From assembly GCA_004020645.1 (NCBI GenBank), contig SAQL01000004.1, positions 248,001 through 312,000 on the forward strand: 64,000 nucleotides of DNA, read 5' to 3'. The notes below the pieces were generated by a model, which searched no databases, was not told the origin of the DNA, and saw nothing but the letters and a program-made list of their open reading frames with translations. The position numbers and the translations under genes were made by a program. Positions 18,284-26,087 of this stretch are shown one piece after another (position 1 is the first letter of the stretch; each line of letters opens with the position of its first letter). Source of the stretch: Mesorhizobium sp. (GTDB lineage Bacteria > Pseudomonadota > Alphaproteobacteria > Rhizobiales > Rhizobiaceae).

Positions 18284-18856
18284 TCACATCCCTTGCGGGC
18301 CGCGGTTCAACGCCGCCACGCCGGTGCGGCAGATTTCGACCAGGCCGAGCGGCTTCATGATGGCGATGAACTGGTCGATCTTGGAGCCTTTGCCGGTGAT
18401 CTCGAAGATGAAATGCTCGGTGTTGGCGTCGATGACGCTGGCGCGGAAGGCATCGGCCAGCCTCAGCGCCTCGACACGGCCTTCGCCGGTGCCGGCCACT
18501 TTCACCAGCGCGAGTTCCCGCTCCAGCGGCCGTTCCTGGCCGAGCTCGTGCGAGCGCACGGTGAGATCGACGACACGGTGCACCGGCACGATGCGCTCGA
18601 GCTGGTGCTTGATCTGCTCCAGCACATGCGGTGTACCGCGCGTCACGATGGTGATGCGCGACAGATGCTTCTCATGTTCGGTTTCGGAGACCGTCAGGCT
18701 CTCGATATTGTAGCCGCGTCCGGAAAACAGGCCGATGACCCGGGCAAGCACGCCCGGCTCATTGTCGACCAGCACGGACAGCGTGTGAGTCTCCGGCTTT
18801 TCAGTTTCCTTGGCGATGAAGTAGGCCGAGCCGGTCGGTTGAAGCTGTGCGTTCAT
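18284..18856 (-). CDS. ilvN: Acetolactate synthase small (regulatory) subunit
   Basis: The 190-residue protein starts its ACT domain with HTLSVLVDNEPGVLARVIGLFSGRGYNIESL and follows it with the second regulatory domain (ALVKVAG...DAFRASVIDA), as in IlvH/IlvN of about 160-190 residues. It binds the large subunit, activates it and gives valine feedback inhibition. It is also commonly named ilvH in rhizobia. It lies 90 bases downstream of ilvI and should be cotranscribed under the ilv attenuator. Confidence 0.96.
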   Translation of the reverse strand: MNAQLQPTGSAYFIAKETEKPETHTLSVLVDNEPGVLARVIGLFSGRGYNIESLTVSETEHEKHLSRITIVTRGTPHVLEQIKHQLERIVPVHRVVDLTVRSHELGQERPLERELALVKVAGTGEGRVEALRLADAFRASVIDANTEHFIFEITGKGSKIDQFIAIMKPLGLVEICRTGVAALNRGPQGM

Positions 18857-18946
18857 GACGTGAATCTCGATTTCAAACTTTTGAGCTGTTTTTCTGTTTC
18901 CGCACGGCTTCTTCCGACAGCCCTGCCTCGGCCTGGGCGTTAGGCG

Positions 18947-20752
18947 TTACACCAGTTCCCTGCCCCTGGCGTCGATGGCATTGGCCACCGCCTCGTCCGT
19001 CGCCTCGTCAGGCAGAAGCATCTCATTATGCGCCTTGCCCGACGGGATCATCGGGAAGCAGTTGGCAAGCGTCGCCACCCGGCAGTCGAAGATCACCGGC
19101 TTCTTCACCGAAATCATCTCCTTGATCGCGTCGTCCAGTTCGTTCGGCTTCTCGCAGCGGATGCCGTGGCCGCCATAGGCTTCGGCAAGCTTGACGAAAT
19201 CCGGCATCGCTTCGGTGTAGGAATGCGACAGCCGGTTGCCGTGCAGAAGCTGCTGCCACTGCCGCACCATGCCCATATACTGGTTGTTGAGGATGAAGAT
19301 CTTGATTGGCGCTTCGTGCTGCACCGCGGCACTCATCTCCTGCATCGTCATCTGCACCGAGGCGTCACCGGCAATGTCGATAACCAGCGCATCCGGGTGC
19401 GCGATCTGCACGCCGAGCGCCGCGGGCAGGCCGTAGCCCATCGTGCCGAGCCCGCCGGAGGTCATCCAGCGATTCGGCTTCTCGAAATGATAGTGCTGCG
19501 CCGCCCACATCTGGTGCTGGCCGACCTCGGTGGTGATGTAGGTGTCCATGTCCTTGGTCAGCGCGTAGAGCCGCTGGACGGCATATTGCGGCATGATCAC
19601 GTCGTGGTTCATCTTGTAGGCAAGCGAATCCCGCGCCCGCCATTTCGCGATCTGCTCCCACCACGGGTGCAGCGCCTTCTTGTCGGCCTTGGCGGTCGCC
19701 CGCCACAGCCGCACCAGATCCTCCAGCACCCGGCCCACATCGCCGATAATGGGCACATCGGTGTGGACGTTCTTGTTGATCGACGATGGATCGATGTCGA
19801 TATGGATCTTCTTCGAGTTCGGCGAGAACGCGGTGAGCCGGCCGGTGATGCGGTCGTCGAAGCGCGCGCCGATGCAGACCATGACGTCGCAATCATGCAT
19901 CGCCATGTTGGCTTCATAGGTGCCGTGCATGCCGAGCATGCCCATCCAGTTCTTGCCCGAAGCAGGATAGGCGCCAAGGCCCATCAGCGTCGAGGTGATC
20001 GGGAAGCCGGTGAGGTCGACCAGTTCGCGCAGCAAATGGCTGGCTTCCGTTCCGGAATTGATGACGCCACCGCCGGTATAGAGGATCGGCCTTTTGGCGT
20101 TGGCCATCAGCTCGACCGCCGCCTTGATCCTTTCCAGATCGCCCTGGACCTTAGGCTGATAGCTCGTGCGCGGCGCCGTCTGTGGCGGCACATAGATGCC
20201 CTTGGCGAACTGCACGTCCTTCGGGATATCGACGACGACCGGACCGGGGCGTCCTGTCGTCGCGACGTGAAAGGCCTCGTGGATGATTGCCGCGAGCTCG
20301 TTGACATCCTTCACCAGCCAATTGTGTTTGGTGCAGGGGCGCGTGATGCCGATCGTGTCGCACTCCTGGAACGCGTCCGAGCCGATCAGCGAGGTCGGTA
20401 CCTGACCGGTCAGGCAGACCAGCGGGATCGAATCCATCAGCGCATCCTGCAACGGCGTCACCGCGTTGGTGGCTCCCGGCCCCGATGTCACCAGCATGAC
20501 GCCGGCCTGGCCGGTCGAGCGCGCATAGCCCTCCGCCGCATGACCCGCGCCTTGCTCGTGACGGACGAGGATGTGCTCGACCTCGTCCTGTTGGAAGATT
20601 TCATCATAGATCGGGAGAACCGCGCCGCCCGGATAGCCGAAAACATGCTTGACGCCATTGTCCTTCAGCGCCTGCACCACCATCTCGGCGCCAGTCATTT
20701 CGGTCCTTTCGGTCCTTGACATTTCGCGCCGCTCGTTCTGTCCACTGCTCAT
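18947..20752 (-). CDS. ilvI: Acetolactate synthase large subunit
   Basis: This thiamin-diphosphate enzyme makes 2-acetolactate and 2-aceto-2-hydroxybutyrate, the first common step of valine, leucine and isoleucine synthesis. Motifs: VFGYPGGAVLPIYDEI and LVRHEQGAGHAAEGYAR with the catalytic Glu (N-terminal domain), the central FAD domain, and IAGDASVQMTMQEM...ILNN for TPP-Mg binding (given in part). Starts at 20752 (601 residues), 20722 and 20698 (MTGAEMVV, 583 residues) are all possible; conservation begins at the last. An attenuator terminator and leader peptide lie directly upstream. Confidence 0.96.
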   Translation of the reverse strand: MSSGQNERREMSRTERTEMTGAEMVVQALKDNGVKHVFGYPGGAVLPIYDEIFQQDEVEHILVRHEQGAGHAAEGYARSTGQAGVMLVTSGPGATNAVTPLQDALMDSIPLVCLTGQVPTSLIGSDAFQECDTIGITRPCTKHNWLVKDVNELAAIIHEAFHVATTGRPGPVVVDIPKDVQFAKGIYVPPQTAPRTSYQPKVQGDLERIKAAVELMANAKRPILYTGGGVINSGTEASHLLRELVDLTGFPITSTLMGLGAYPASGKNWMGMLGMHGTYEANMAMHDCDVMVCIGARFDDRITGRLTAFSPNSKKIHIDIDPSSINKNVHTDVPIIGDVGRVLEDLVRLWRATAKADKKALHPWWEQIAKWRARDSLAYKMNHDVIMPQYAVQRLYALTKDMDTYITTEVGQHQMWAAQHYHFEKPNRWMTSGGLGTMGYGLPAALGVQIAHPDALVIDIAGDASVQMTMQEMSAAVQHEAPIKIFILNNQYMGMVRQWQQLLHGNRLSHSYTEAMPDFVKLAEAYGGHGIRCEKPNELDDAIKEMISVKKPVIFDCRVATLANCFPMIPSGKAHNEMLLPDEATDEAVANAIDARGRELV

Positions 20753-20813
20753 CGGTCTGGTCCCGTACTGTCCGCCATCGGGCGATTGCTGGTCGTTTAG
20801 TCGTGTTTCGGGC

Positions 20814-20839
20814 AATAAAAAAGGCCCCCGAGGGAGCCT
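20814..20839 (-). terminator. Attenuator terminator before ilvI
   Basis: On the minus strand AGGCTCCC and GGGGGCCT form a GC-rich stem with one bulge, followed by CC and a run of six T (bases 20814-20821 region). It lies 33 bases after the leader-peptide stop and about 60 bases before the first ilvI start, the position of an attenuator. Confidence 0.85.
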
Positions 20840-20871
20840 GTGTCTGCGCATGGGAGGTTTTCGCCCGGCGG

Positions 20872-20925
20872 TTACACCGCCTTGCCCACGCGCTTTCCTA
20901 CTACGAGAATGAGTGCCGTTTTCAT
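20872..20925 (-). CDS. ilvIH leader peptide
   Basis: The 17-residue open frame MKTALILVVGKRVGKAV ends with TAA, overlapping the perfect hairpin GGCGGT/ACCGCC (20867-20881). Seven of its 17 codons specify Leu, Ile or Val, the products of the operon, and the codons LILVV are consecutive. Slow translation here would change folding downstream and let RNA polymerase pass the terminator at 20814-20839. A promoter-like pair TTGACA-17 bp-CTATTG ends nine bases before the ATG, so the transcript would have almost no 5' leader. This resembles the leaderless trpL attenuator peptide of Sinorhizobium. Confidence 0.85.
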   Translation of the reverse strand: MKTALILVVGKRVGKAV

Positions 20926-20934
20926 GGTGGCGGA

Positions 20935-20963
20935 CAATAGAATTGGTTTTGCGCCGCTGTCAA
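20935..20963 (-). promoter_or_regulatory. Sigma-70-type promoter of the ilvIH leader
   Basis: On the minus strand TTGACA (20958-20963) and CTATTG (20935-20940) are separated by exactly 17 bases. A start about seven bases beyond the -10 falls at 20927-20929, two to four bases before the leader ATG. Confidence 0.7.
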
Positions 20964-21049
20964 CGGTGAATGTGACACGATGCCAGGCGGCGGCACATTC
21001 GCCCCTTGTGCAATCCGCGCGGCATTTGCGCCGCGCGGGTCTTCCGTTT

Positions 21050-22210
21050 TCAGGCATTCAGCACCACGCCCCTCGCCTTGGCCCAGCGCTCGACGATCTT
21101 GCGCTCCTCGAGCGAGGCGAGACGATTGCCGAAACCGCGCACCTGCACTGCACGGTTTTGCGGGTCGAGCTCGATCGTCAGCAACCGCTCGACTTTGCCG
21201 AGCGCTGTGCGCCGCAGCACCCAGATCGAGGCGTTGCCGGCAATGCATTTGGCCGCGTACATCGAGACGCAATGATGCATCGCTCGGCTCTCGGCAACCA
21301 GATCCTCGGCTGTCTTGAGCTGGCGAACGAAGAAACGCTCGCCATGCGCCTTCGCCTCCTTGGAGGATGGCTGCCATTCCCAGTCCTCGAGGCGCGAGCC
21401 GTCCCAGGCGCGGCCCTGCGACCGCATTCCGGCAGTATGCGGAGCCCGCCCGGCAGCGCGGCGGCGCATTGCCTCGATGCGTTCGATCGCGGCAATGTCG
21501 CGATGCCACTCCAACATTTGCCGACGCAGCGAGGCGAGCGTACGACCCTTTAGGGTGTATGCTGCGTCGCGCTGGTGCATCGCGCCAATATAGTCGCACA
21601 GATCATCGATCTCCTCCTTCGACGCGGGATGCCCGCAGAAGAATCGCGTCACCTCGCGCCAGAAGACCAACTCCCCGCGCGGTGTGCGCGCAATTTTCGT
21701 CCGCGCAAGTCGGGCCGCTAACCCCGGATCATCCGTATAGGACCGGGCGATCGCCACCCAAAACGCCTCGTCGAAGATCAAATCGCCGGATAAATTTAGG
21801 AAACAATGCACCTCCTTGCGGGACAGCCACGCATTGGCGCCCGCTTTGTAGAGCGAGTCGCCACGCGCAACCGCGATATACCAGGCCTTGCGGAGCGCAA
21901 CCTCGCTGGCATCCAGCCCCGAAGCGTCCAGCCAGATGCCCTCGAGCGCGGCCGAAACCGGGTAACGCGCATAAAGATGGCGCGCGGCAGCCAGCCGCAG
22001 GCGCGCGCGGTCGCGCGTCTTCAGCTTTGGACGCCACAGCGCACCGTCGCGGATCGCCATACCGGCAAAGCCCCGGCGTGCGTCGTCAAGCGCCCGCTCG
22101 AAATCCGGAGCGGGACGCGCGACGGGAGAAACCCGCCGCAGCGTTACGGCATATGCTTCAATGCGTTCGCGCTCGGCTTCCTGCCTGCGCTGGATCATGG
22201 ACTTCGCCAT
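21050..22210 (-). CDS. PcfJ-like domain protein
   Basis: The C-terminal third (about residues 290-386) matches the PcfJ-like domain, named after a protein of an enterococcal conjugative plasmid: VRQLKTAEDLVAESRAMHHCV, then YAAKCIAGNASIWVLRR, then LLTIELDPQNRAVQVRGFGNR. The conserved HC and the RG..N segment are present. The first ~280 residues are helical and Arg-rich with no recognised domain. The function of PcfJ-like proteins is unknown; they are common in phages, plasmids and bacterial chromosomes. ATG 22210 (MAKSMIQRR) is chosen; a start at 22246 is possible. The gene is alone, with a 124-base gap before the ilv leader. Confidence 0.7.
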   Translation of the reverse strand: MAKSMIQRRQEAERERIEAYAVTLRRVSPVARPAPDFERALDDARRGFAGMAIRDGALWRPKLKTRDRARLRLAAARHLYARYPVSAALEGIWLDASGLDASEVALRKAWYIAVARGDSLYKAGANAWLSRKEVHCFLNLSGDLIFDEAFWVAIARSYTDDPGLAARLARTKIARTPRGELVFWREVTRFFCGHPASKEEIDDLCDYIGAMHQRDAAYTLKGRTLASLRRQMLEWHRDIAAIERIEAMRRRAAGRAPHTAGMRSQGRAWDGSRLEDWEWQPSSKEAKAHGERFFVRQLKTAEDLVAESRAMHHCVSMYAAKCIAGNASIWVLRRTALGKVERLLTIELDPQNRAVQVRGFGNRLASLEERKIVERWAKARGVVLNA

Positions 22211-22670
22211 GGCCGTTCTTCCTGATTGGTACCCTGTCAGCCGCACGCAATTCCAGCGTCGGCACGTAATGTGTCGATCTGGGTTGCCGGATCATTGACA
22301 GGGTCTCCTTTCAGGAGGACGGGTTACGAATGGGCGGTTCCCTAAGCCCGCAGCAAACTTGACGCAAGAGCCATTCTTTCAACGTTTACAATGGTCTGAT
22401 GGTGTGTTGCAAAGGTGCAACTTTGGTTTCAGGCAGCAACGATTGTCGGCGGGGAACTCTCGGCTCGCCGGTGCGCGGGAAATGTGGGGCGAATGGTTCG
22501 CCGCCGCGCAGACCAGCGCACGCCAGAATTTTGCGATAAGCCATTGAAACCACGCCAAACTATTTGACGACGTGACGCGGCGCACAGTTTGCCGCGATAC
22601 TCCGGTCAGCCGGGCTGGGAGGGTCCGGCAAAGCCACGATGACGACCAGGACTTCACGGGAGGAAATTTG
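22211..22670. other. Long intergenic region between divergent PcfJ-like and monooxygenase genes
   Basis: No gene is supported in these 460 bases. It holds a short hairpin (22303-22320, GTCTCCT/AGGAGGAC with a TTC loop). It must contain the promoters of both flanking genes. A small RNA cannot be excluded. Confidence 0.5.
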
Positions 22671-24473
22671 ATGCTCGACAAGGCCCCAGCCAAGAAACTG
22701 TCCGACCTGCTCGACCAATTCGGCGCAGCGCTCGCCGCCGGCGACATCGATAAGGCGGTCGGGTGCTTTCAGGAAGACTGCTACTGGCGCGACCTGGTGA
22801 CCTTCACCTGGAACATCAAGACGATGGAAGGTCGCGGCCAGGTGCACGACATACTGACGAGCCAGTTGTCGAAGACAAGACCTTCGAACTGGGCGATCGC
22901 CAAGGGCGAAGACGCCACCGAGAGCGACGGGCTGCTCGAAGGTTGGATCAGTTTCGAAACGGAAGTTGCGCGCGGCTTCGGCCATATCAGGCTGAAGAAC
23001 GGCAAGATATGGACGCTGCTCACCACCATGGTCGAGCTGAAGGGTCATGAAGAACCCGCCGGCTTCGCCCGGCCGTTGGGCGCCAAGCATGGTCACGGAA
23101 AAAACCGGCCGACCTGGAAAGAGGAGCGTGAGAAAGAAGCCGCCGAACTTGGCTTTGTCAGTCAGCCCTACACGCTGATCATCGGCGGCGGCCAGGGCGG
23201 CATCGCGCTCGGTGCCCGGCTGAGGCAACTCGGCGTGCCGGCCATCATTGTCGAGAAGAACGAGCGTGCCGGAGATTCATGGCGCAGGCGCTACAAGTCG
23301 CTCTGCCTGCACGACCCGGTCTGGTACGATCATCTGCCCTATATCGACTTCCCCAGGAACTGGCCGGTCTTCTCGCCCAAGGACAAGATCGGCGACTGGC
23401 TGGAAATGTACACCAAGGTCATGGAGCTGAACTACTGGTCCTCCACGGAGGCCAAGAGCGCCGCCTATGACGACGAGAAAAAGGAATGGACGGTCGTCGT
23501 CCATCGCGATGGCAAGGACATAACGCTGAAGCCGAAGCAGCTGGTGCTGGCCACCGGCATGTCTGGCCGGCCCAACATCCCGAAGTTCAAGGGCATGGAG
23601 AATTTCAAAGGTGATCAGCACCATTCTGCGAAACATCCCGGTCCGGACGGCTACGTTGGCAAGAAGGTCGTCGTCGTCGGTTCGAACAATTCCGCGCACG
23701 ATATCTGCGCCGCACTCTGGGAAGCCGGCATCGACGTCACCATGGTGCAGCGCTCGACCACGCATATCGTCAAATCCGACACGCTGATGGATATCGGGCT
23801 CGGCGCGCTCTATTCGGAGCAAGCCGTGCAAAACGGCATGACCACGGCCAAGGCCGATCTCATCTTCGCCTCCCTGCCTTACAAGATCCTGCACGAATTC
23901 CAGATTCCGCTCTACGAAAAGATGAAGGAGCGCGATGCTGACTTCTACGAGGGCCTGGAAAGGGCTGGCTTCATGCTCGACTGGGGCGAAGACGGCTCCG
24001 GCCTGTTCATGAAATATCTCAGGCGTGGTTCCGGCTACTATATCGATATCGGCGCCTCACAGCTCATCATCGACGGCGCCATCAAGCTGAAGAGCGGCGT
24101 CGACGTGACGGAGATCAAGGAACATTCGGTCCTGCTCAGCGACGGCACCGAGCTGCCGGCCGATGTCGTCGTCTATGCCACCGGCTACGGTTCGATGAAC
24201 GGCTGGGCGGCGGAGCTGATCTCGAAAGAGGTCGCCGACAAAGTCGGGAAGTGCTGGGGCCTCGGCTCGAACACCACCAAGGATCCCGGTCCTTGGGAGG
24301 GCGAACAGCGCAACATGTGGAAGCCGACGCAACAGGAAGCACTCTGGTTTCATGGCGGCAATCTGCACCAGTCACGCCACTATTCGCAGTTCCTGTCGCT
24401 GCAGTTGAAAGCACGGCACGAAGGCATCGCAACGCCAGTCTACGGGCTGCAGGAGGTCCACCACACGGGATAG
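22671..24473 (+). CDS. YUCCA-like flavin-containing monooxygenase with N-terminal SnoaL-like domain
   Basis: The 600-residue protein is preceded by GGAGGAAATTTG, an excellent ribosome site, fixing ATG 22671. Residues 1-135 form a SnoaL/NTF2-like domain (ALAAGDIDKAVGCFQEDCYW). Then comes a class B flavoprotein monooxygenase: LIIGGGQGGIALGARL (FAD, ~165), FKGDQHHSAKHPG (FMO-type linker), VVVGSNNSAHDICAALWEAG (NADPH) and VVVYATGYGSMNG. It oxygenates small organic substrates with NADPH and O2. Proteins of this SnoaL-FMO type are usually annotated as putative monooxygenases of unknown substrate; similarity to plant YUCCA enzymes is only at family level. Confidence 0.9.
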   Translation: MLDKAPAKKLSDLLDQFGAALAAGDIDKAVGCFQEDCYWRDLVTFTWNIKTMEGRGQVHDILTSQLSKTRPSNWAIAKGEDATESDGLLEGWISFETEVARGFGHIRLKNGKIWTLLTTMVELKGHEEPAGFARPLGAKHGHGKNRPTWKEEREKEAAELGFVSQPYTLIIGGGQGGIALGARLRQLGVPAIIVEKNERAGDSWRRRYKSLCLHDPVWYDHLPYIDFPRNWPVFSPKDKIGDWLEMYTKVMELNYWSSTEAKSAAYDDEKKEWTVVVHRDGKDITLKPKQLVLATGMSGRPNIPKFKGMENFKGDQHHSAKHPGPDGYVGKKVVVVGSNNSAHDICAALWEAGIDVTMVQRSTTHIVKSDTLMDIGLGALYSEQAVQNGMTTAKADLIFASLPYKILHEFQIPLYEKMKERDADFYEGLERAGFMLDWGEDGSGLFMKYLRRGSGYYIDIGASQLIIDGAIKLKSGVDVTEIKEHSVLLSDGTELPADVVVYATGYGSMNGWAAELISKEVADKVGKCWGLGSNTTKDPGPWEGEQRNMWKPTQQEALWFHGGNLHQSRHYSQFLSLQLKARHEGIATPVYGLQEVHHTG

Positions 24474-24485
24474 AAATTCGGGCTG

Positions 24486-25013
24486 TCACCGGGACTGGCC
24501 GATGCGCTTCCAGTAGATAAGGGTACCGGTCAGTCCGCCATGCGGCTTCAATGCATAGTCCGGTATCTCACCGGCAAGCGTGAAGCCCAACCTGTCATAG
24601 AGACCGGAAGCGCCCTCCTCTGTCGCTGTATCCAGGACCAGCAGTTTGCGGCCCTTCTCGACGGCGAGGCTTTCGGCCGCCCGCATCAGGCGGGTGGCCA
24701 CGCCTTTGCCGCGATGGTCGACGCGGGTCATCAGCTTGGCGATCTCGGCCCGGTGCGGCTGGTTGGGGGGACAGTCGAGCAGCAAGGTAACGGTGCCGAC
24801 CAGAGCCTCGCCGTCCCAGGCGCCGAGCACAGCTCTTTCGCCTTTTGCAGCCGCAATAAGCGACTTCCTCCAGAAGGCGCCTGCCGCGCCCGGCGCCAGC
24901 GGATGCATGAAACTGACCGATCCACCGGCCGCAACCGTCTCGATCAGCATATCGACCAGCATTGCGTGCGTTTCCGCAGTTTGCGTCAGAGCCTTGATTT
25001 CGATGCAACTCAT
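24486..25013 (-). CDS. GNAT family N-acetyltransferase
   Basis: The 175-residue protein has the GNAT core: LVGTVTLLLDCPPNQPHRAE, then KLMTRVDHRGKGVATRLM, whose RGKGVATRL is the acetyl-CoA loop, and ASGLYDRLGFTLAGEIPDYAL at the end. It transfers an acetyl group to an unknown amine in the cytoplasm. I took ATG 25013 (MSCIEIK) because further upstream the frame overlaps the next gene and loses similarity. It ends 12 bases from the convergent monooxygenase stop. Confidence 0.9.
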   Translation of the reverse strand: MSCIEIKALTQTAETHAMLVDMLIETVAAGGSVSFMHPLAPGAAGAFWRKSLIAAAKGERAVLGAWDGEALVGTVTLLLDCPPNQPHRAEIAKLMTRVDHRGKGVATRLMRAAESLAVEKGRKLLVLDTATEEGASGLYDRLGFTLAGEIPDYALKPHGGLTGTLIYWKRIGQSR

Positions 25014-25071
25014 GCGTGCGGTGATCCTTGAACAAGATGAAACGACTGTGAAGTCGCGATCGTCGCCGCCG

Positions 25072-25380
25072 TCAGTCGGAAAGGTTGACACGCCTTCGCC
25101 TCCTGGCCCGACGAATTTCTGCGATGCGCTCCGCATCTTCTTCCTGCAGATGCCGCCCGCGCTCCAGCAGTTCGAGCGTGTATTCCTCATAGGTCAGGCC
25201 CAGCCGCTCGGCCTTGTCCAGCCGCATCAACATGACGTCACGGCTTGGCGCTTTCCAGGCTTTGGCGTGGGCCGCCTGCCAGGCAAGGAAGATGTAGGCG
25301 TCGCCCTTGCCCCATGGCGGTCCCTCATAGTCGTCAAGAGGCGGCCCGCCATTGTCGGTGCGTTTGGGGCGACGCGCCAT
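25072..25380 (-). CDS. Conserved hypothetical protein of rhizobia
   Basis: The 102-residue product starts MARRPKRTDNGGPPLDDYEG, then has a Trp-rich segment (PPWGKGDAYIFLAWQAAHAKAW) and a charged helical C-terminus ending in RRARRRRRVNLSD. The Arg-rich tail could bind nucleic acid. It lies four bases after the stop of the XRE-cupin regulator, and on the same strand, so the two are probably cotranscribed. I recall similar short proteins in Mesorhizobium but no known function. Confidence 0.7.
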   Translation of the reverse strand: MARRPKRTDNGGPPLDDYEGPPWGKGDAYIFLAWQAAHAKAWKAPSRDVMLMRLDKAERLGLTYEEYTLELLERGRHLQEEDAERIAEIRRARRRRRVNLSD

Positions 25381-25384
25381 TGCC

Positions 25385-25951
25385 TCAGCCTCTGGCCAGC
25401 GCGACCAGATAGTCGGCGGCGGCCGGTCCCGGAGCATGGAAGGTGCAATCCGACGGCGCTCCAAGCGCCAGGCAGTCACCTGGTTCGAGACTGTGAACGA
25501 TATCGCCCTCGGTGAATTCCAGCCGTCCGGAGATCAGCCATATCTGCTGTCTGATGAAGGCATAGGACGCTGCCGGAAAGCTCACCTTGGCCCCCGCCGG
25601 CAATTGGACTCGGATCAGTTCGAGCGGCATGTCCGAGACCGGCGAAAGATGCCGCCGGACATAGCCGGTGGCGGGATCGCGCCAAAGCGGCTGATCGTTT
25701 TCGCGAAGCAAACCGCCGCCTTGCAGCTCGGCCCGCGCGATGAGGGTGGAAAGCGTCATGCCGAAGGCCGCGGCGATGCGCACGAGAAGTGCCGCGGTCG
25801 GGCTCGTCTTGCCGCGCTCTATCGTGCTGAGCATGGCTTTCGACACGTCGGACCGGTCCGCGAGCTCCGCCAGCGACCAGTCCCTCAAGGCTCTTTCGGA
25901 GCGTATTCTCTTGCCGATGGTCGAGGAGATATCGTTCACTATATCAGTCAT
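25385..25951 (-). CDS. XRE family regulator with C-terminal cupin domain
   Basis: Residues ~10-65 form a Cro/C1-type helix-turn-helix (KRIRSERALRDWSLAELADR, then SKAMLSTIERGKTSPTAALL). Residues ~110-185 are a small cupin sensor (PAGAKVSFPAASYAFIRQQIW, EGDIVHSLEPGDCLALGAP). The 188-residue layout matches regulators of the PuuR/SutR kind, in which the cupin binds a small ligand. It is divergent from the HerA-like ATPase gene; the intervening ~135 bases should hold its operator. Target genes are unknown, with the downstream small gene as one candidate. Confidence 0.92.
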   Translation of the reverse strand: MTDIVNDISSTIGKRIRSERALRDWSLAELADRSDVSKAMLSTIERGKTSPTAALLVRIAAAFGMTLSTLIARAELQGGGLLRENDQPLWRDPATGYVRRHLSPVSDMPLELIRVQLPAGAKVSFPAASYAFIRQQIWLISGRLEFTEGDIVHSLEPGDCLALGAPSDCTFHAPGPAAADYLVALARG

Positions 25952-26087
25952 TCATCCGGTATATCGAAATTTTGGGATCGAGCAAGAGGCCGATCGGTCC
26001 AATTTTTGCGAATGGTTTAATGTCCCCTGCACCATCCGACCTCATCCGCCCTTAACCCCGTCGGTGTAAGGTCGATTGCCTGGGGAA

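Noticed and set aside
19028..20719. 563-codon open frame opposite ilvI
   Set aside because: Same reason: antisense of a conserved gene in GC-rich DNA, Arg/His-rich, no domain.
22359..22392. TTGACG ... TACAAT promoter-like pair before the monooxygenase gene
   Set aside because: Spacing is 22 bases, too long for a sigma-70 promoter, and it lies almost 300 bases from the start.
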